64,000 nt of DNA from Paenochrobactrum glaciei (GCF_039522165.1 NZ_BAAADE010000010.1:1-64000), one strand, 5' to 3'. Positions 18,537 through 28,201 are shown, counted from the first letter of the stretch. Notes: generated by a model from the sequence alone, not told the origin. A program made the numbers and translations.

Positions 18537-19737
18537 CCTGCGCTCCTGCCTGCCAGGCCTGACGCAACAGAGCATCATTATTCCCGTTGGTGGCAATTGC
18601 AGTCAGTGTGAAAATTTCACCCTGCTCTGTCGGAATGGTCACATGGCTGACCTTGCCATATTTATTCAGCCGATCAGCGATTTTGTCAGCCTGTTCTTTC
18701 GAGGAGAAAGAACCGAGATCGACATAATCAATGTCTGACGGGGCTGAAACATTCTGTTTGCGCCAAGAAGCCGAAATTGCATCGGCAGACAAGATGCTGC
18801 CATAGGTCCGTTGTTCTTTAAATGACGCAGCCGCAACACGGTCTGAAGCATAACCAGCCATACCTGCAAAACCGTTATGATCGGCCTTAGCAATGCCCAA
18901 ACCAGTGGCCGGACGTGCCATAGGCAATGGAATAGCGGCTGGCATCGGCATATCGCCCGATATATTACCCTGCATCGAGTCGGTTGCTGGCTCGCTGCTA
19001 AACGCGAATGGTGACTGACCTGTCGCAAAAGGACTATTATCAGGTCGCGCAGTTGGTGTCGGGCCGTTCATAGCCATCATGACACCAGTGGCTGGCTGCC
19101 CGATCGGGTCGGAGCCATTCTGAAAAGATGCCATCAGATATTGATCATCTTTACCATCAAGCGGTGCGCGGCCAACATATTCCACCTTCACACTGGCAGT
19201 GCCGTGATGAGTGTAATCAAGCATATCGGCCGCTTGTTTTGAAAGATCGATGATACGGTCATTGGAATAAGGACCACGATCATTCACACGCACTATCAGG
19301 GAGCTGCCGTTAGCAAGGTTGGTAACCTTGGCATAACTTGGCAGTGGCATGGTCGGATGCGCGGCAGTCAGGTGGTGCATATCATAAATTTCGCCGTTTG
19401 CAGTCAAACGACCATGAAATGCATCACCATACCAAGAAGCTCGACCTGTCTTTTTATAATTCGGATCTTCTTTCGGCTTATACCACTTGCCGCGAACCTT
19501 ATAAGGTTTGCCAACCTGATCACGCCCGCCGCCACGCGGCAAAGGCTTGCCTTTTTGCGTAGTGACCCTCGGGCTTGCCTTCACGCCATACTGGCTTTCC
19601 GCAAAATATTCTTTTGAACGTGGCTTAGACTTTGTTTTTTGATCCGTTGCCGGTGCTGCACAGGCTGTCAGAACACCGCCGATAACCGCAATAATAACAA
19701 AACGGCCCGACAATTTTGTCAGGCGCTTTTCATTCAT
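18511..19737 (-). CDS. rlpA: RlpA-like septal ring lytic transglycosylase lipoprotein with SPOR domain
   Basis: About 408 residues. The N-terminus has a lipoprotein signal ending in a GGVLTAC lipobox. A double-psi beta-barrel domain follows (GRASWYGDAFHGRLTANGE, then RVNDRGPYSNDRIIDLS), typical of RlpA, which cleaves denuded peptidoglycan. The last 75 residues form a SPOR domain (YVDLGSFSSKEQADKIA) that binds denuded glycan at the septum. A proline- and glycine-rich linker lies between. The ATG at 19737 gives the best lipoprotein signal; ATGs at 19779 and 19803 are alternatives and no strong ribosome-binding site decides. Cotranscription with dac suggests a septal wall-processing pair. Confidence 0.9.
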   Translation of the reverse strand: MNEKRLTKLSGRFVIIAVIGGVLTACAAPATDQKTKSKPRSKEYFAESQYGVKASPRVTTQKGKPLPRGGGRDQVGKPYKVRGKWYKPKEDPNYKKTGRASWYGDAFHGRLTANGEIYDMHHLTAAHPTMPLPSYAKVTNLANGSSLIVRVNDRGPYSNDRIIDLSKQAADMLDYTHHGTASVKVEYVGRAPLDGKDDQYLMASFQNGSDPIGQPATGVMMAMNGPTPTARPDNSPFATGQSPFAFSSEPATDSMQGNISGDMPMPAAIPLPMARPATGLGIAKADHNGFAGMAGYASDRVAAASFKEQRTYGSILSADAISASWRKQNVSAPSDIDYVDLGSFSSKEQADKIADRLNKYGKVSHVTIPTEQGEIFTLTAIATNGNNDALLRQAWQAGAQDAFVVRVR

Positions 19738-19964
19738 TGTAGTTTTGTCGGCTTTGCACCAACTTGATTTATATCTCATAAATGCCGTTCGCTCGCTTAA
19801 CAAAAAACACAGTTCCGTTTAAAACTGCGTTCCACATACCCACAACAGATGGCAGTCAATTATTGACAGTTCATTAAAACTTGATCTGTTTCAGGAAGCA
19901 AGAGGGGTTATACAGGCCAAACGGCCTGTCTTTGTGAATATGGTAAATAATTACCTGCCCCTTT
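19738..19964. other. Intergenic region upstream of rlpA
   Basis: About 230 bases between the HTH gene and rlpA, both read on the minus strand. A short inverted repeat (ACAGGCC / GGCCTGT around 19911-19929) lies just after the HTH gene but lacks a following T run, so termination is doubtful. No coding signal is seen. Confidence 0.4.
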
Positions 19965-20213
19965 TTAAGAAGCTTTAACCAGTATCTTGTCGATTGTTTC
20001 AGGCTGAAAGCCTGCGGCAGTGGTAATACGTGCCAGTTTTTTAGGCTCAACTTGGTCACTGTTTTCCAACAATGTGATTTCATCACTGGTCAGACCGCAT
20101 ACGACTGCCAGTTCTTCAATTGAATAACCCAATGACTGACGCATAGCCTGCACAATATGCACACCATGACCAACTAAATTCTGAATATTTTCTAAAACTG
20201 ATTTAGACGACAT
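19965..20213 (-). CDS. Small helix-turn-helix (XRE-like) protein
   Basis: An 82-residue protein, MSSKSVLENIQNLVGHGV to the C-terminus ILVKAS. The middle part GYSIEELAVVCGLTSDEITLLEN resembles a Cro/CI-type helix-turn-helix (helix, turn at GLT, recognition helix), followed by a short helical tail. The start at 20213 has AGGTG six bases upstream and is preferred to an upstream ATG at 20267. It would bind DNA in the cytoplasm; target unknown. It is an independent unit between BA14K and rlpA, and no phage or toxin genes are nearby. Confidence 0.65.
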   Translation of the reverse strand: MSSKSVLENIQNLVGHGVHIVQAMRQSLGYSIEELAVVCGLTSDEITLLENSDQVEPKKLARITTAAGFQPETIDKILVKAS

Positions 20214-20469
20214 TAAACACCTTTTGTTTTTTAAAAACCGTTTGTTGAATTGCTCAAAGACAAACAAACACGTTTCAATTTGCCGGTCAAAACCGGCAGC
20301 TGGTGGTGAAAAAGGCTCTCACCTGATAATGAGCATAGACGGGAAATATCAAACTTATACGAAGGTTTTGTCTTCGCGTGCAGTTTTTTACCGTTAAGAA
20401 AGTCCTAACAACTACATTGATTTGCTCGCAGAGGCAAACTTTCATCAGCATATAACGTTATTTTGATGC
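20214..20469. other. Intergenic region upstream of the HTH gene
   Basis: About 256 bases between the start of the HTH gene and the BA14K terminator. It likely holds the HTH gene promoter; no RNA gene, repeat or ORF with coding character is seen. Confidence 0.4.
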
Positions 20470-20504
20470 AAAAACCCGCCTTCTTGAGGATGAAGGCGGG
20501 TTTC
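20470..20504 (-). terminator. Terminator of the BA14K gene
   Basis: A 12-bp perfect stem (AAACCCGCCTTC at 20472-20483 with GAAGGCGGGTTT at 20492-20503) around an eight-base loop, followed on the minus strand by a short T run. It lies 25 bases past the BA14K stop. Confidence 0.85.
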
Positions 20505-20528
20505 AAATTAAAATCTATACGGTTTTTA

Positions 20529-21092
20529 TCAGCTATATGGCGAGTAACATTGCTTGCGCGGGCCTTCATATGGCTGGAATGTGTTATCATAAGCGCGGTA
20601 TGAGCGATATTTATTCGCACACCAGTTAACATGCGCCTGACTCATGGTCGGGCGGGCAGGCTGTTTTGGTGTTGTTGCGCCCACAATTGCTGCACCCAGT
20701 GCAAAGGCTGCAATTGGATACCACCAACCATCGCTGTGACGGCGATAACCCGGGCGCGAATGCTGATAGCCATTATGGCCGTTCCAATAGCCTGGACGCG
20801 ACGGCTTATGGCTGTGCTGTGGCGGGCGCGGACGATGAGCATTGTTGTTATTATGCGGCGGGCGTGGCTTATGTGAATTCTGGGGTGGACGCGGTTTGTT
20901 TGCCTGATGCGGCGGACGCGGCCGGTGATTGTTTGAATGCTGCGGCGGACGCTGATGCTGCACATGCACAACATTGGACGGATTGTTAAGTGCTGTCGGC
21001 AAAATCGGTGCCGCGAGTGAGCTGGCGACAGAAGAAAGGATGATGCCTGCACTGATGCCGGTGGCACAAAGAGTTGTAACGAGACGTTTCAT
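20529..21092 (-). CDS. BA14K-family exported protein with Pro/His-rich repeats
   Basis: A 187-residue protein with a Sec signal peptide (first about 27 residues, cleavage near SLAAP). Residues about 45-100 are low-complexity repeats built on RPRPPQ/HSHKP units, followed by a hydrophobic segment (YPIAAFALGAAIVGA, about 125-140). The C-terminal 35 residues (HVNWCANKYRSYRAYD, then GPRKQCYSPYS) are the BA14K signature with its two cysteines; in Brucella the namesake is an immunoreactive protein with lectin-like activity. It is a single-gene unit with its own terminator. Location is envelope or periplasm; function unproven. Confidence 0.85.
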   Translation of the reverse strand: MKRLVTTLCATGISAGIILSSVASSLAAPILPTALNNPSNVVHVQHQRPPQHSNNHRPRPPHQANKPRPPQNSHKPRPPHNNNNAHRPRPPQHSHKPSRPGYWNGHNGYQHSRPGYRRHSDGWWYPIAAFALGAAIVGATTPKQPARPTMSQAHVNWCANKYRSYRAYDNTFQPYEGPRKQCYSPYS

Positions 21093-21233
21093 TTTAAAAC
21101 TCCATTGGAAATAGAGAAAAGTCCTGAATGAAGAGAGTAATTCAAGTTATAATGTGCCGCATGAACCGTTGATGAACAGCATTATTAAAAAACATGAACA
21201 ATATGTAATGCAAACTGAAATGAAAGCCCGCGC

Positions 21234-22460
21234 TTACTTTTGTGAAACCCATTGCAAGGCACCGCGCACACAATGCAATCCGGTGGCAAAACAAGCCGTT
21301 AAAAGATAACCACCTGTTGGCGCTTCCCAATCAAGCATTTCTCCGGCAATGAATGTGCCTGCTCTGTTCGTTAGCATCAAATCCTCATTCAACGCACCAA
21401 AGCATACGCCACCGGCAGAAGAAATCACTTCTTCAATCGGGCGCGGTTTCTGCATAGTGAGTGGATAGTTTTTAATGCGATCCACAATGTCTTCATGGGG
21501 CAAAAGTGGTGGCAATTCACGCAATAATGCAATTTTTACTGGGCTTAATCCGGCTGCTTTACGCAATTTAGTTGAAAGGCTGGCTTTCGAATTTTGACGC
21601 TGCAAAGCTTGCGTGAGTTTTTCTGTAGTTTGAGCGGGGGCCAAATCAAGGGTCAGCATAGCTTTTTGGTTCCCAAGCAAATTATCACGCAAATCCGCTG
21701 CAAAAGCATAGATGAGGCTGCCTTCGACACCGTTAGGTGTAATGACAAATTCGCCCTGCAATCTATGGTCACCTGCCCTTGCCACCACGGTTTTGACCGG
21801 TTCACCGGCAAAGCGTTCTTTAAAGCCAGTGCTCCAATCCACATCAAAACCGCAATTTGCAGGCTTTAATGGCTCAAAATCAATGGAGTGGGCTGCAAAT
21901 TCTTTTTGCCAGCCACCATCGGAGCCAAGCTTTGGCCAGCTTGCACCACCCAGCGCAAAAATAGTGGCATCAGGTTTAATGAAAACCTCACCATCAGGCG
22001 TGCGCACAATATGGCCTTCATCTTTAAAGCCCAGCCATTCATGACGTGTTTTAATCACCACGCCCTGCTCTTGCAGCCGGCTGATCCAAGCACGCAGCAG
22101 CGGTGAAGCCTTCATAGCTTTTGGAAAAACTTTGCCTGATGTGCCAACATATGTTTCAGCCCCGAGATCATCTGCCCATTGGCGCAAATCCGAAGGTGTG
22201 AAACTATCAATCATTGGTTTTAAAAACGGTAAGCGGTCGCCGTAACGCGTTATAAAGCGCTCAAAATCTTCATTATGCGTCAGATTAAGCCCTGATTTTC
22301 CTGCCATTAAAAACTTGCGGCCAACGGTCGGCATCCGCTCATAAAGCGTTACCTTTTGTCCATGGCGGCTTAAATAATCAGCCGCCATTAAACCGGCAGG
22401 CCCACCGCCGATAATCGCAAAATCAGCTGGTGGCGCGATACGCTTTTCTGTCTCGCGCAT
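21234..22460 (-). CDS. HI0933/BaiN-type flavoprotein (TIGR03862-like)
   Basis: A 408-residue NAD(P)/FAD-dependent oxidoreductase. The N-terminal Rossmann motif IIGGGPAGLMAADYLSRHG and the following YERMPTVGRKFLMAGKSGLNLTH segment are hallmarks of the HI0933 family; the C-terminal part holds SAGGVCFGALN and GEMLDWEAPTGGYLLTAC, also family signatures. Reaction unknown in this group. It overlaps the cckA stop by one base (TGATG), so it is translationally coupled to the kinase, although no functional link is known. Confidence 0.87.
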   Translation of the reverse strand: MRETEKRIAPPADFAIIGGGPAGLMAADYLSRHGQKVTLYERMPTVGRKFLMAGKSGLNLTHNEDFERFITRYGDRLPFLKPMIDSFTPSDLRQWADDLGAETYVGTSGKVFPKAMKASPLLRAWISRLQEQGVVIKTRHEWLGFKDEGHIVRTPDGEVFIKPDATIFALGGASWPKLGSDGGWQKEFAAHSIDFEPLKPANCGFDVDWSTGFKERFAGEPVKTVVARAGDHRLQGEFVITPNGVEGSLIYAFAADLRDNLLGNQKAMLTLDLAPAQTTEKLTQALQRQNSKASLSTKLRKAAGLSPVKIALLRELPPLLPHEDIVDRIKNYPLTMQKPRPIEEVISSAGGVCFGALNEDLMLTNRAGTFIAGEMLDWEAPTGGYLLTACFATGLHCVRGALQWVSQK

Positions 22461-25048
22461 CAGTCTTCTTTCTCGAGCATTTCCTTAACAGCAGTGGCAA
22501 GCTGTTTGAGCGAGAACGGCTTTGGCAAGAAGCCAAATTTGGCATCTTCCGGCAGATTGCGCGCAAAAGCATCTTCAGCATAACCGGACACAAAAATAAA
22601 CTTGATGTCAGGGTAATGAATACGCAATTCGCGCAGCAGTGTCGGCCCGTCCATTTCCGGCATAACAACATCAGAAACAACGATATCAACCTTGCCGCCC
22701 AGCTCTTCCAGCACTTCCAGTGCTTCTACGCCGGATGCAGCCTCATGCACCGTATAACCACGCGATTGAAGCGCACGCACGCCGCCCATACGCACAGCAT
22801 CTTCATCTTCAACCAGCAACACAGTTGCAGAGCCTGAAAGATCGGCGTTTTTCTCTTGTTTCTTCTCTTTAACAGCCGGAGCCTGTTCGCTTTCGGCTTT
22901 ATGCTCAACCACATGGCGCGGCAGGAAGATTTTAAACACTGTGCCGGTGCCAAGTTCGGAATCGCAATAAATAAAGCCGCCCGTCTGTTTGATGATACCG
23001 TAAACCATGGAGAGGCCGAGGCCGGTGCCCTTGCCTACTTCTTTGGTGGTGAAAAACGGCTCAAAAATCTTCTCCAAAACATCCGGTGCGATACCGCTGC
23101 CGCTGTCTTGTACCTCGAAGACAACATAATCAGCTTCCGGCAATTCACGATATTGCAGGGCTGCAACTTCTGCCTGCGGCATGTTGCGGGTGCGAAGCGT
23201 AATCAAACCACCTTCCGGCATTGCGTCACGAGCATTTACCGCCAGATTGACGGCAACCTGCTCAAACTGACCAAGATCAGCCCGCACAGGCCAAAGATCA
23301 CGGCCATGCTCGATTTTCAAATCAATATCTTTGCCCACCAGCCTTGCCAGCAACATGCGTAAATCTGCCAACACGTCGGTAAGATCAAGGACTTCCGGAC
23401 GCAAGGTCTGACGGCGCGAGAAAGCCAGTAGCTGGCGCACCAAAGAAGCCGCACGATTAGCATTCTGTTTGATATTCATAATATCAGGGAAGGACGGATC
23501 GGAAGCGCGGTGATTGCTCAGCAGCAGATCGGACGACATGATAATGGCAGTTAGCACATTGTTGAAGTCATGGGCGATACCGCCAGCAAGCTGACCAACA
23601 GCCTGCATCTTCTGGCTTTGTGCCATCTGGCCTTCAAGGGCTTTTTGCTCGGTCGTTTCAACTGCGGAAACGATTGCCGCCTCATCGGCATTTTCACCGC
23701 CAATATCGGTGACAGGACTGATATAAAAGCGCACATGACGCTCTTCATTGCCCGGCAATACAGTATCAATCGGTGTAATGCTGGCTTGGCCTGCAAAGGC
23801 AGCGGTCAGGGCACGTGAGAAGGTTTCACGGTCGCGCTCATGCACCACCGATTCCACCGGAAAACGACGCTCGACTGAATCAGCTTCAACAACACCGGAG
23901 AAAATATCAAGGAAACGCGCATTGGTGCGTAAAGTGTGACCTTTACTATCAACCGCAGCAATGGCCATCGGTGCCGAATTGAAGAAGCGGGTAAAGCGCA
24001 CTTCGGCTGAACGCAGTGCTGCTGATGAATCATCGCCTTCCGCACGGTTTAAAACGATTGTGCGGCTGGTGCCGCGCAAACCATCACGCTGCATCTGCAC
24101 ACGATGATAAAAGCGAACAGCCAGACTTTGGCCATTACGTTTGGCAAGGTCCAGATCAATGACGGAGTTACGGCTGGAACCTGGTTCAGCTTTAACGGAA
24201 TTGATCAATGCCATGCCGTTTCCGGCAACAATATCATTCAGCGTTAAGGAACCCGGCACAAATCCTGCGAGATCAACACCTAGCCATTCGGCCAATGTTG
24301 CATTGAGATAGATAATCCGGCCACTTGCATCGGCAGAAAAGAAACCGGCTGGTGCATGATCGAGATGATCGATTGCTTCCTGCAAGTCCTGAAAAAAGCG
24401 CTCCTGTTCGGCGCGTTCCTGCGAAATATCGGCAATCTGCCACGCGACCAATGGACCTTTATGCAGTTCACTTGCCGCGACAGGGCGTGCCTTGATGCGA
24501 TACCATGTCGGCGTCAGGCTGGTGGAATGTAAATTATGGCTATGAACTAGGGGGCCGGTGAGACGAATTTCTTCCTGCGCAGAAAAACCATCGCGCACGG
24601 CATTGGACAAGCGATAAATAGCATCCGAGCCACCGGATTCGGACGTCAAAATAGCATCGAGCGAGCGTAATTCTTCGCTGTTAGCGGCACCCGTCATTTG
24701 CGCATAGGCCTGATTTGCATAGACAATATGGCCTTTGGTGTCGGAAACAACCGTACCTTCCGGCATTGTATCGAGGAAAGAATGGGATAATTGCCCGTCT
24801 TTCACACCGCGATTAAATTTAATCAGGCCGATGGTGGAACCAAACAGATAAAAGACACCCGACATTGCCAGTATTCCAAGCAATCCCAGCACAAAGCCAT
24901 CACCTAACTGATCACGAAACAGGAAGAAAAACACGGTAAGCGCAATCAGCACGAGACCGAGTACCAATAATCTGAGGCCGGATCCCGCTGTCGGTTTTTC
25001 GTTTACAACCGGTCTTGAATAAAGTTCGGTCTTTGTTTGCTGAGACAT
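22460..25048 (-). CDS. cckA: CckA hybrid sensor histidine kinase
   Basis: About 862 residues. Two transmembrane helices near the N-terminus (about 22-75) are followed by PAS-type modules over about 90-470, a DHp domain with His493 (context GIAHDFNN), a HATPase domain with GTGLGLSMVYGI, and a C-terminal receiver domain with Asp793 (SDVVMPEMDGP) and the KPF segment. This is the CckA layout: it feeds ChpT and then CtrA and CpdR to time cell division in alphaproteobacteria. The start ATG at 25048 is preferred to a GTG at 25060. The gene is followed by a flavoprotein overlapping by one base. Confidence 0.94.
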   Translation of the reverse strand: MSQQTKTELYSRPVVNEKPTAGSGLRLLVLGLVLIALTVFFFLFRDQLGDGFVLGLLGILAMSGVFYLFGSTIGLIKFNRGVKDGQLSHSFLDTMPEGTVVSDTKGHIVYANQAYAQMTGAANSEELRSLDAILTSESGGSDAIYRLSNAVRDGFSAQEEIRLTGPLVHSHNLHSTSLTPTWYRIKARPVAASELHKGPLVAWQIADISQERAEQERFFQDLQEAIDHLDHAPAGFFSADASGRIIYLNATLAEWLGVDLAGFVPGSLTLNDIVAGNGMALINSVKAEPGSSRNSVIDLDLAKRNGQSLAVRFYHRVQMQRDGLRGTSRTIVLNRAEGDDSSAALRSAEVRFTRFFNSAPMAIAAVDSKGHTLRTNARFLDIFSGVVEADSVERRFPVESVVHERDRETFSRALTAAFAGQASITPIDTVLPGNEERHVRFYISPVTDIGGENADEAAIVSAVETTEQKALEGQMAQSQKMQAVGQLAGGIAHDFNNVLTAIIMSSDLLLSNHRASDPSFPDIMNIKQNANRAASLVRQLLAFSRRQTLRPEVLDLTDVLADLRMLLARLVGKDIDLKIEHGRDLWPVRADLGQFEQVAVNLAVNARDAMPEGGLITLRTRNMPQAEVAALQYRELPEADYVVFEVQDSGSGIAPDVLEKIFEPFFTTKEVGKGTGLGLSMVYGIIKQTGGFIYCDSELGTGTVFKIFLPRHVVEHKAESEQAPAVKEKKQEKNADLSGSATVLLVEDEDAVRMGGVRALQSRGYTVHEAASGVEALEVLEELGGKVDIVVSDVVMPEMDGPTLLRELRIHYPDIKFIFVSGYAEDAFARNLPEDAKFGFLPKPFSLKQLATAVKEMLEKED

Positions 25049-25547
25049 ACGCCCCGCCACCCTGTCTTTAGATTTTCTTTTATCGCTCGTGCTGTGATAG
25101 CTAATTTTAACGCGCTAAACTACTCTTGCATTAAAATTTCCTGTAAGCTGCTCACTCATAAACAGATAAGGCTCAGGCTCAAGGTGTTAATTGTGGTGAA
25201 ACACGCTCATAAAACAAGTGCGTTACCCAACATGCCAAGCATTACATATTCCTAGTCGTGCCTGCGAATCGTTTATCACTATTTAGTTTTTCTATTTTTT
25301 GCATTTAAATGCGTTAAATTGATCATTTTAGCCGCCTGGGCGCTATAAAAAACCAATTAACAATGCAAACATGATTTTAACCACATTTTTTATAGACTGT
25401 AATTAACTTAAACCATTGTGCTGCGATTGATCTCTTGTAGATATGCAGCTTGAAAACAGATCAGGTATTTTGGCTCGTTCAAAAGCTAAGCCGGTTGGTC
25501 TGCATTTAATGAAATAGTCCTGATCGAAAATTCAAAGGGGTCACAGG
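25049..25547. other. Large divergent intergenic region, cckA / FliO-like gene
   Basis: About 500 AT-rich bases. It must carry promoters for cckA (leftward) and the FliO-like gene (rightward). Several TTAA elements are present but none forms a clear TTAA-N7-TTAA CtrA box. Short ORFs here lack coding character. No RNA gene recognised. Confidence 0.45.
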
Positions 25548-26822
25548 ATGAAGGAATCGCTTAGCGGTATTCTTGGCGAAGGAACCGCCAATATCGTACT
25601 GTTCATACTGTTATTTGCCGCCATCTTAGTGGCTATCTTCATTATTTATGCGATCATCAAGCGCATGAGCGGCTCTTCAACCGGTGCTGTTAATTATCAA
25701 AATGAGCGCCATGATCCCTCATCACGCCTTGCCGTTGTTGACGCGGCCATGGTTGATAATCAGCGCAAGCTGGTTCTTGTTCGCCGTGATGATGTGGAAC
25801 ATCTGATCCTGATCGGTGGCCCAACCGATGTGGTTGTTGAGCAAAACATTACGCCTGACAATGATTATGCACGCGGCTCACGCATCACTGAAGCGCAGAT
25901 TGCCCGTTATCAAGATGATTATCAGGAAGATACTGCGCCGAATTTTGCAGAAGAATTTAGCCGTGCACCAGTCCGTCCAATCAGCACAATGCCAGCAAGC
26001 CCTCTGGCTTTAAGCGATGTTTCTAAAGCTGCACCTGCCCCGCAATTTAATACGCCTGAGCCAAAGCCAGAACCGGTTATGGCACCAGTCCGTGAGCCAG
26101 TCGCTAATCAGACAGCACCAGTTGCCCCTGCCGTGCCAGTCTTTGCACCAAGCGCTCCAACTGTAGCACCTGTACAAAAGACGCCAGTTTCAACGCCAGC
26201 ACCAAACTTCACACGTCCAGCACCGGCTGCACCAAGCGTTGCACCTGTTGTGAAGCCGGTAGCCCCGCAACCTCGCACCGTAATGCCGGCAGCGCCTGCG
26301 CCAAGTGCCAAACCGGCAACGCGCTCGCATCCGGCCTATCCGCTTAGTCAGGTTTCGCAAGGCGTACTTACATCAACTTCTGCTGCTGCGGCAGCAGCCG
26401 CTGCAAGTGTTGCGGGTGCTGCCTCCGGCCGCCTTGATGATGTTGCTGCGCAAAAATCTGCATCGCTTGATGATGTTAAACCTGCACAAACTGCACCAGC
26501 TGCTGCTCCAACCATTCCGGCACCTGTTGTTGAAGCAAAGCCAGAACCATCTTTTGATCTGAATTTCTCAGATAAATCCGATGATTTTGCATCATTGGAT
26601 GATGCCCTTGATCAGGCACTTTTCAATGATCTGAGCACAGATTTTTTCGAACCTGAAAAACCTGCTGTCCAAAAAGTTGAAGATGACATGGCCTTTATGC
26701 TTGAAGAAGAGTTGTTGTCCTCTCTCGACATGGAGATGGATATCGAAGCTGATTTGTTAGTTGACATCGAAGATGAGATGGAAAAACTGCTCGGCGAATT
26801 GTCCATTAATCCGGAACGTTAA
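25548..26822 (+). CDS. FliO-domain membrane protein with long Pro/Ala-rich tail
   Basis: A 424-residue protein. One transmembrane helix spans about residues 16-38 (NIVLFILLFAAILVAIFIIY), followed by a short FliO-type domain: SRLAVVDAAMVDNQRKL, then VLVRRDDVEHLILIGGPTDVVVE. Residues about 145-340 are a disordered Pro/Ala-rich region and the last 80 are very acidic. FliO helps assemble the flagellar export gate, but no flagellar genes are near and the size is several times that of FliO, so the role is uncertain; many Rhizobiales have a similar gene by dksA. The start has AAAGGGG seven bases upstream. Confidence 0.75.
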   Translation: MKESLSGILGEGTANIVLFILLFAAILVAIFIIYAIIKRMSGSSTGAVNYQNERHDPSSRLAVVDAAMVDNQRKLVLVRRDDVEHLILIGGPTDVVVEQNITPDNDYARGSRITEAQIARYQDDYQEDTAPNFAEEFSRAPVRPISTMPASPLALSDVSKAAPAPQFNTPEPKPEPVMAPVREPVANQTAPVAPAVPVFAPSAPTVAPVQKTPVSTPAPNFTRPAPAAPSVAPVVKPVAPQPRTVMPAAPAPSAKPATRSHPAYPLSQVSQGVLTSTSAAAAAAAASVAGAASGRLDDVAAQKSASLDDVKPAQTAPAAAPTIPAPVVEAKPEPSFDLNFSDKSDDFASLDDALDQALFNDLSTDFFEPEKPAVQKVEDDMAFMLEEELLSSLDMEMDIEADLLVDIEDEMEKLLGELSINPER

Positions 26823-26852
26823 TCGCCGGACGAGTGTTTGAATGATGCGCAT

Positions 26853-26886
26853 AAAAAAGGGGCTGTGAATTTCACAGCCCTTTTTA
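26853..26886. terminator. Bidirectional terminator, FliO-like / dksA
   Basis: Stem GGGCTGTGA (26860-26868) with TCACAGCCC (26872-26880), A run before and T run after; ends both convergent genes. Confidence 0.9.
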
Positions 26887-26913
26887 AATAGTTATAATGA
26901 TTAAATCGTCAAA

Positions 26914-27330
26914 TTAATCATCACGATAAATTTTTTCCCGACGCTCATGGCGTTCCTGCGCTTCAATTGAAAGCGTGGCAATCGGACGGGCATCCAAACG
27001 TTTCAGACTGATTGGGTCACCGGTCTCCTCACAAAACCCGTATGTACCCTCATCAATCCGTCCTAAAGCGGCATCGATTTTGGAGATAAGCTTACGCTGA
27101 CGATCACGGGCACGAAGCTCGATGGAACGATCTGTTTCAGACGAAGCACGATCAGCCAAATCAGGATGGTTTGAATTTTCTTGTTGTAGCGTTTCTAGTG
27201 TTTCACGGGCTTCACGTAAAATATCATTACGCCAAGCAATCAGCTTGCCACGGAAATACGACTTCTGCCGTTCATTCATGAACGGTTCGTCATCGGCAGG
27301 CCTGTAGTCAAGGTTAATTAATTCACTCAT
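26914..27330 (-). CDS. dksA: RNA polymerase-binding transcription factor DksA
   Basis: A 138-residue DksA that binds the RNA polymerase secondary channel and works with ppGpp at the stringent response. The coiled-coil region covers about residues 20-85 with the acidic tip residues in the turn near residues 55-60 (DLADRASSETDRS). The C-terminal zinc-finger region reads YGFCEETGDPISLKRL, with only one cysteine, so the four-Cys zinc site of E. coli DksA is absent, as in several alphaproteobacterial DksA proteins. The start at 27330 has GGGGTG upstream; a longer ATG at 27378 lacks support. Confidence 0.93.
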   Translation of the reverse strand: MSELINLDYRPADDEPFMNERQKSYFRGKLIAWRNDILREARETLETLQQENSNHPDLADRASSETDRSIELRARDRQRKLISKIDAALGRIDEGTYGFCEETGDPISLKRLDARPIATLSIEAQERHERREKIYRDD

Positions 27331-27661
27331 TTGAATCACCCCACACCTAGGAGACGAGGTGTCTCTATAAATCGACATTCACATCCGCACAACATCAAAT
27401 AAGCCTTTATTGCCACTTTTTAGTGTGTATCCAAAGATTATTCGCCCAATTAAAGGAAAGGTTGTATTTTCTCCTTGTGAAGCTTGAATTATCTGAAAAA
27501 ACACAGCTTTAATAGTCGCATAAGGTATAACAAGTAATTGTGACAATTAACGTAACAATGCTGTAGGATGAAGATAGAATTACTTCATCCATACGAAAAC
27601 TGGCATTTAAGACAGAAAGCTCCATTCACCAATCCCGGTTTTTCATAAGTTCAGGTAAAAC
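27331..27661. other. Divergent intergenic region, dksA / phosphatase
   Basis: About 330 AT-rich bases between divergent genes. Promoters for both are expected. No RNA gene, repeat or coding signal is visible. Confidence 0.45.
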
Positions 27662-28201
27662 ATGACAAAATCAGCTCCGAAGCGTCTTTTTTTATTACGT
27701 CATGCCTTGGCCAGTTGGCCATCGATCGGAGCAAAGGATTTTGACCGGCCGCTTGATCCCTCCGGCTTTTCTATCATCGATGAGCTGGCGCAAGATATGG
27801 CCGCTCAAAATATGATACCGGAAGCGATTTTGTGCTCTGCTGCTTTGCGCACACAGCAAACCATGGAGCATTTGCAAGCCTATTGGCCAAAAGCTCAAAT
27901 GCCTGATGCCTCCATGATTGAATTTAGTGACAGGCTTTATTGCGGCAGCGCATCAGATTATTTGCAATCCATTCAGGATTTTGGCTATCTTTATGAAGAG
28001 TGTCAGTCGCTGATGATTATTGGCCATAATCCAAGCATTGAGGATTTAACATTTGCCCTCACCGGCAACCAAACGGGCATTGCTTTTGAGCGGTTGCGTG
28101 CAGGTTTTCCAACTGCCGGTTTGGCAATATTGGAATTTGAAGTACCTTTTACTGAAATCAGCCCGCGTCAGGGACAGTTGATTTCCTTTCCAACACTTTG
28201 A
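27662..28201 (+). CDS. Histidine phosphatase family protein (SixA-like)
   Basis: A 179-residue branch 1 histidine phosphatase. The catalytic motif LLRHALASW is near residues 11-19 (the usual RHG/RHA), and the second histidine lies in IIGHNPSIED near residue 121. A short SixA-type protein without extra domains. SixA dephosphorylates phosphohistidine on phosphotransfer proteins in E. coli; in Rhizobiales the target is not known. The nearest upstream gene is divergent dksA, and ycjX begins about 100 bases downstream. Confidence 0.85.
   Translation: MTKSAPKRLFLLRHALASWPSIGAKDFDRPLDPSGFSIIDELAQDMAAQNMIPEAILCSAALRTQQTMEHLQAYWPKAQMPDASMIEFSDRLYCGSASDYLQSIQDFGYLYEECQSLMIIGHNPSIEDLTFALTGNQTGIAFERLRAGFPTAGLAILEFEVPFTEISPRQGQLISFPTL

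Noticed and set aside
20631..21067. CRISPR-like or tandem DNA repeat in the BA14K gene
   Set aside because: The repeats are codon-level Pro/His-rich protein repeats, not spaced direct repeats.
25049..25547. CtrA binding sites before cckA
   Set aside because: Several TTAA elements, but none with TTAA-N7-TTAA spacing.
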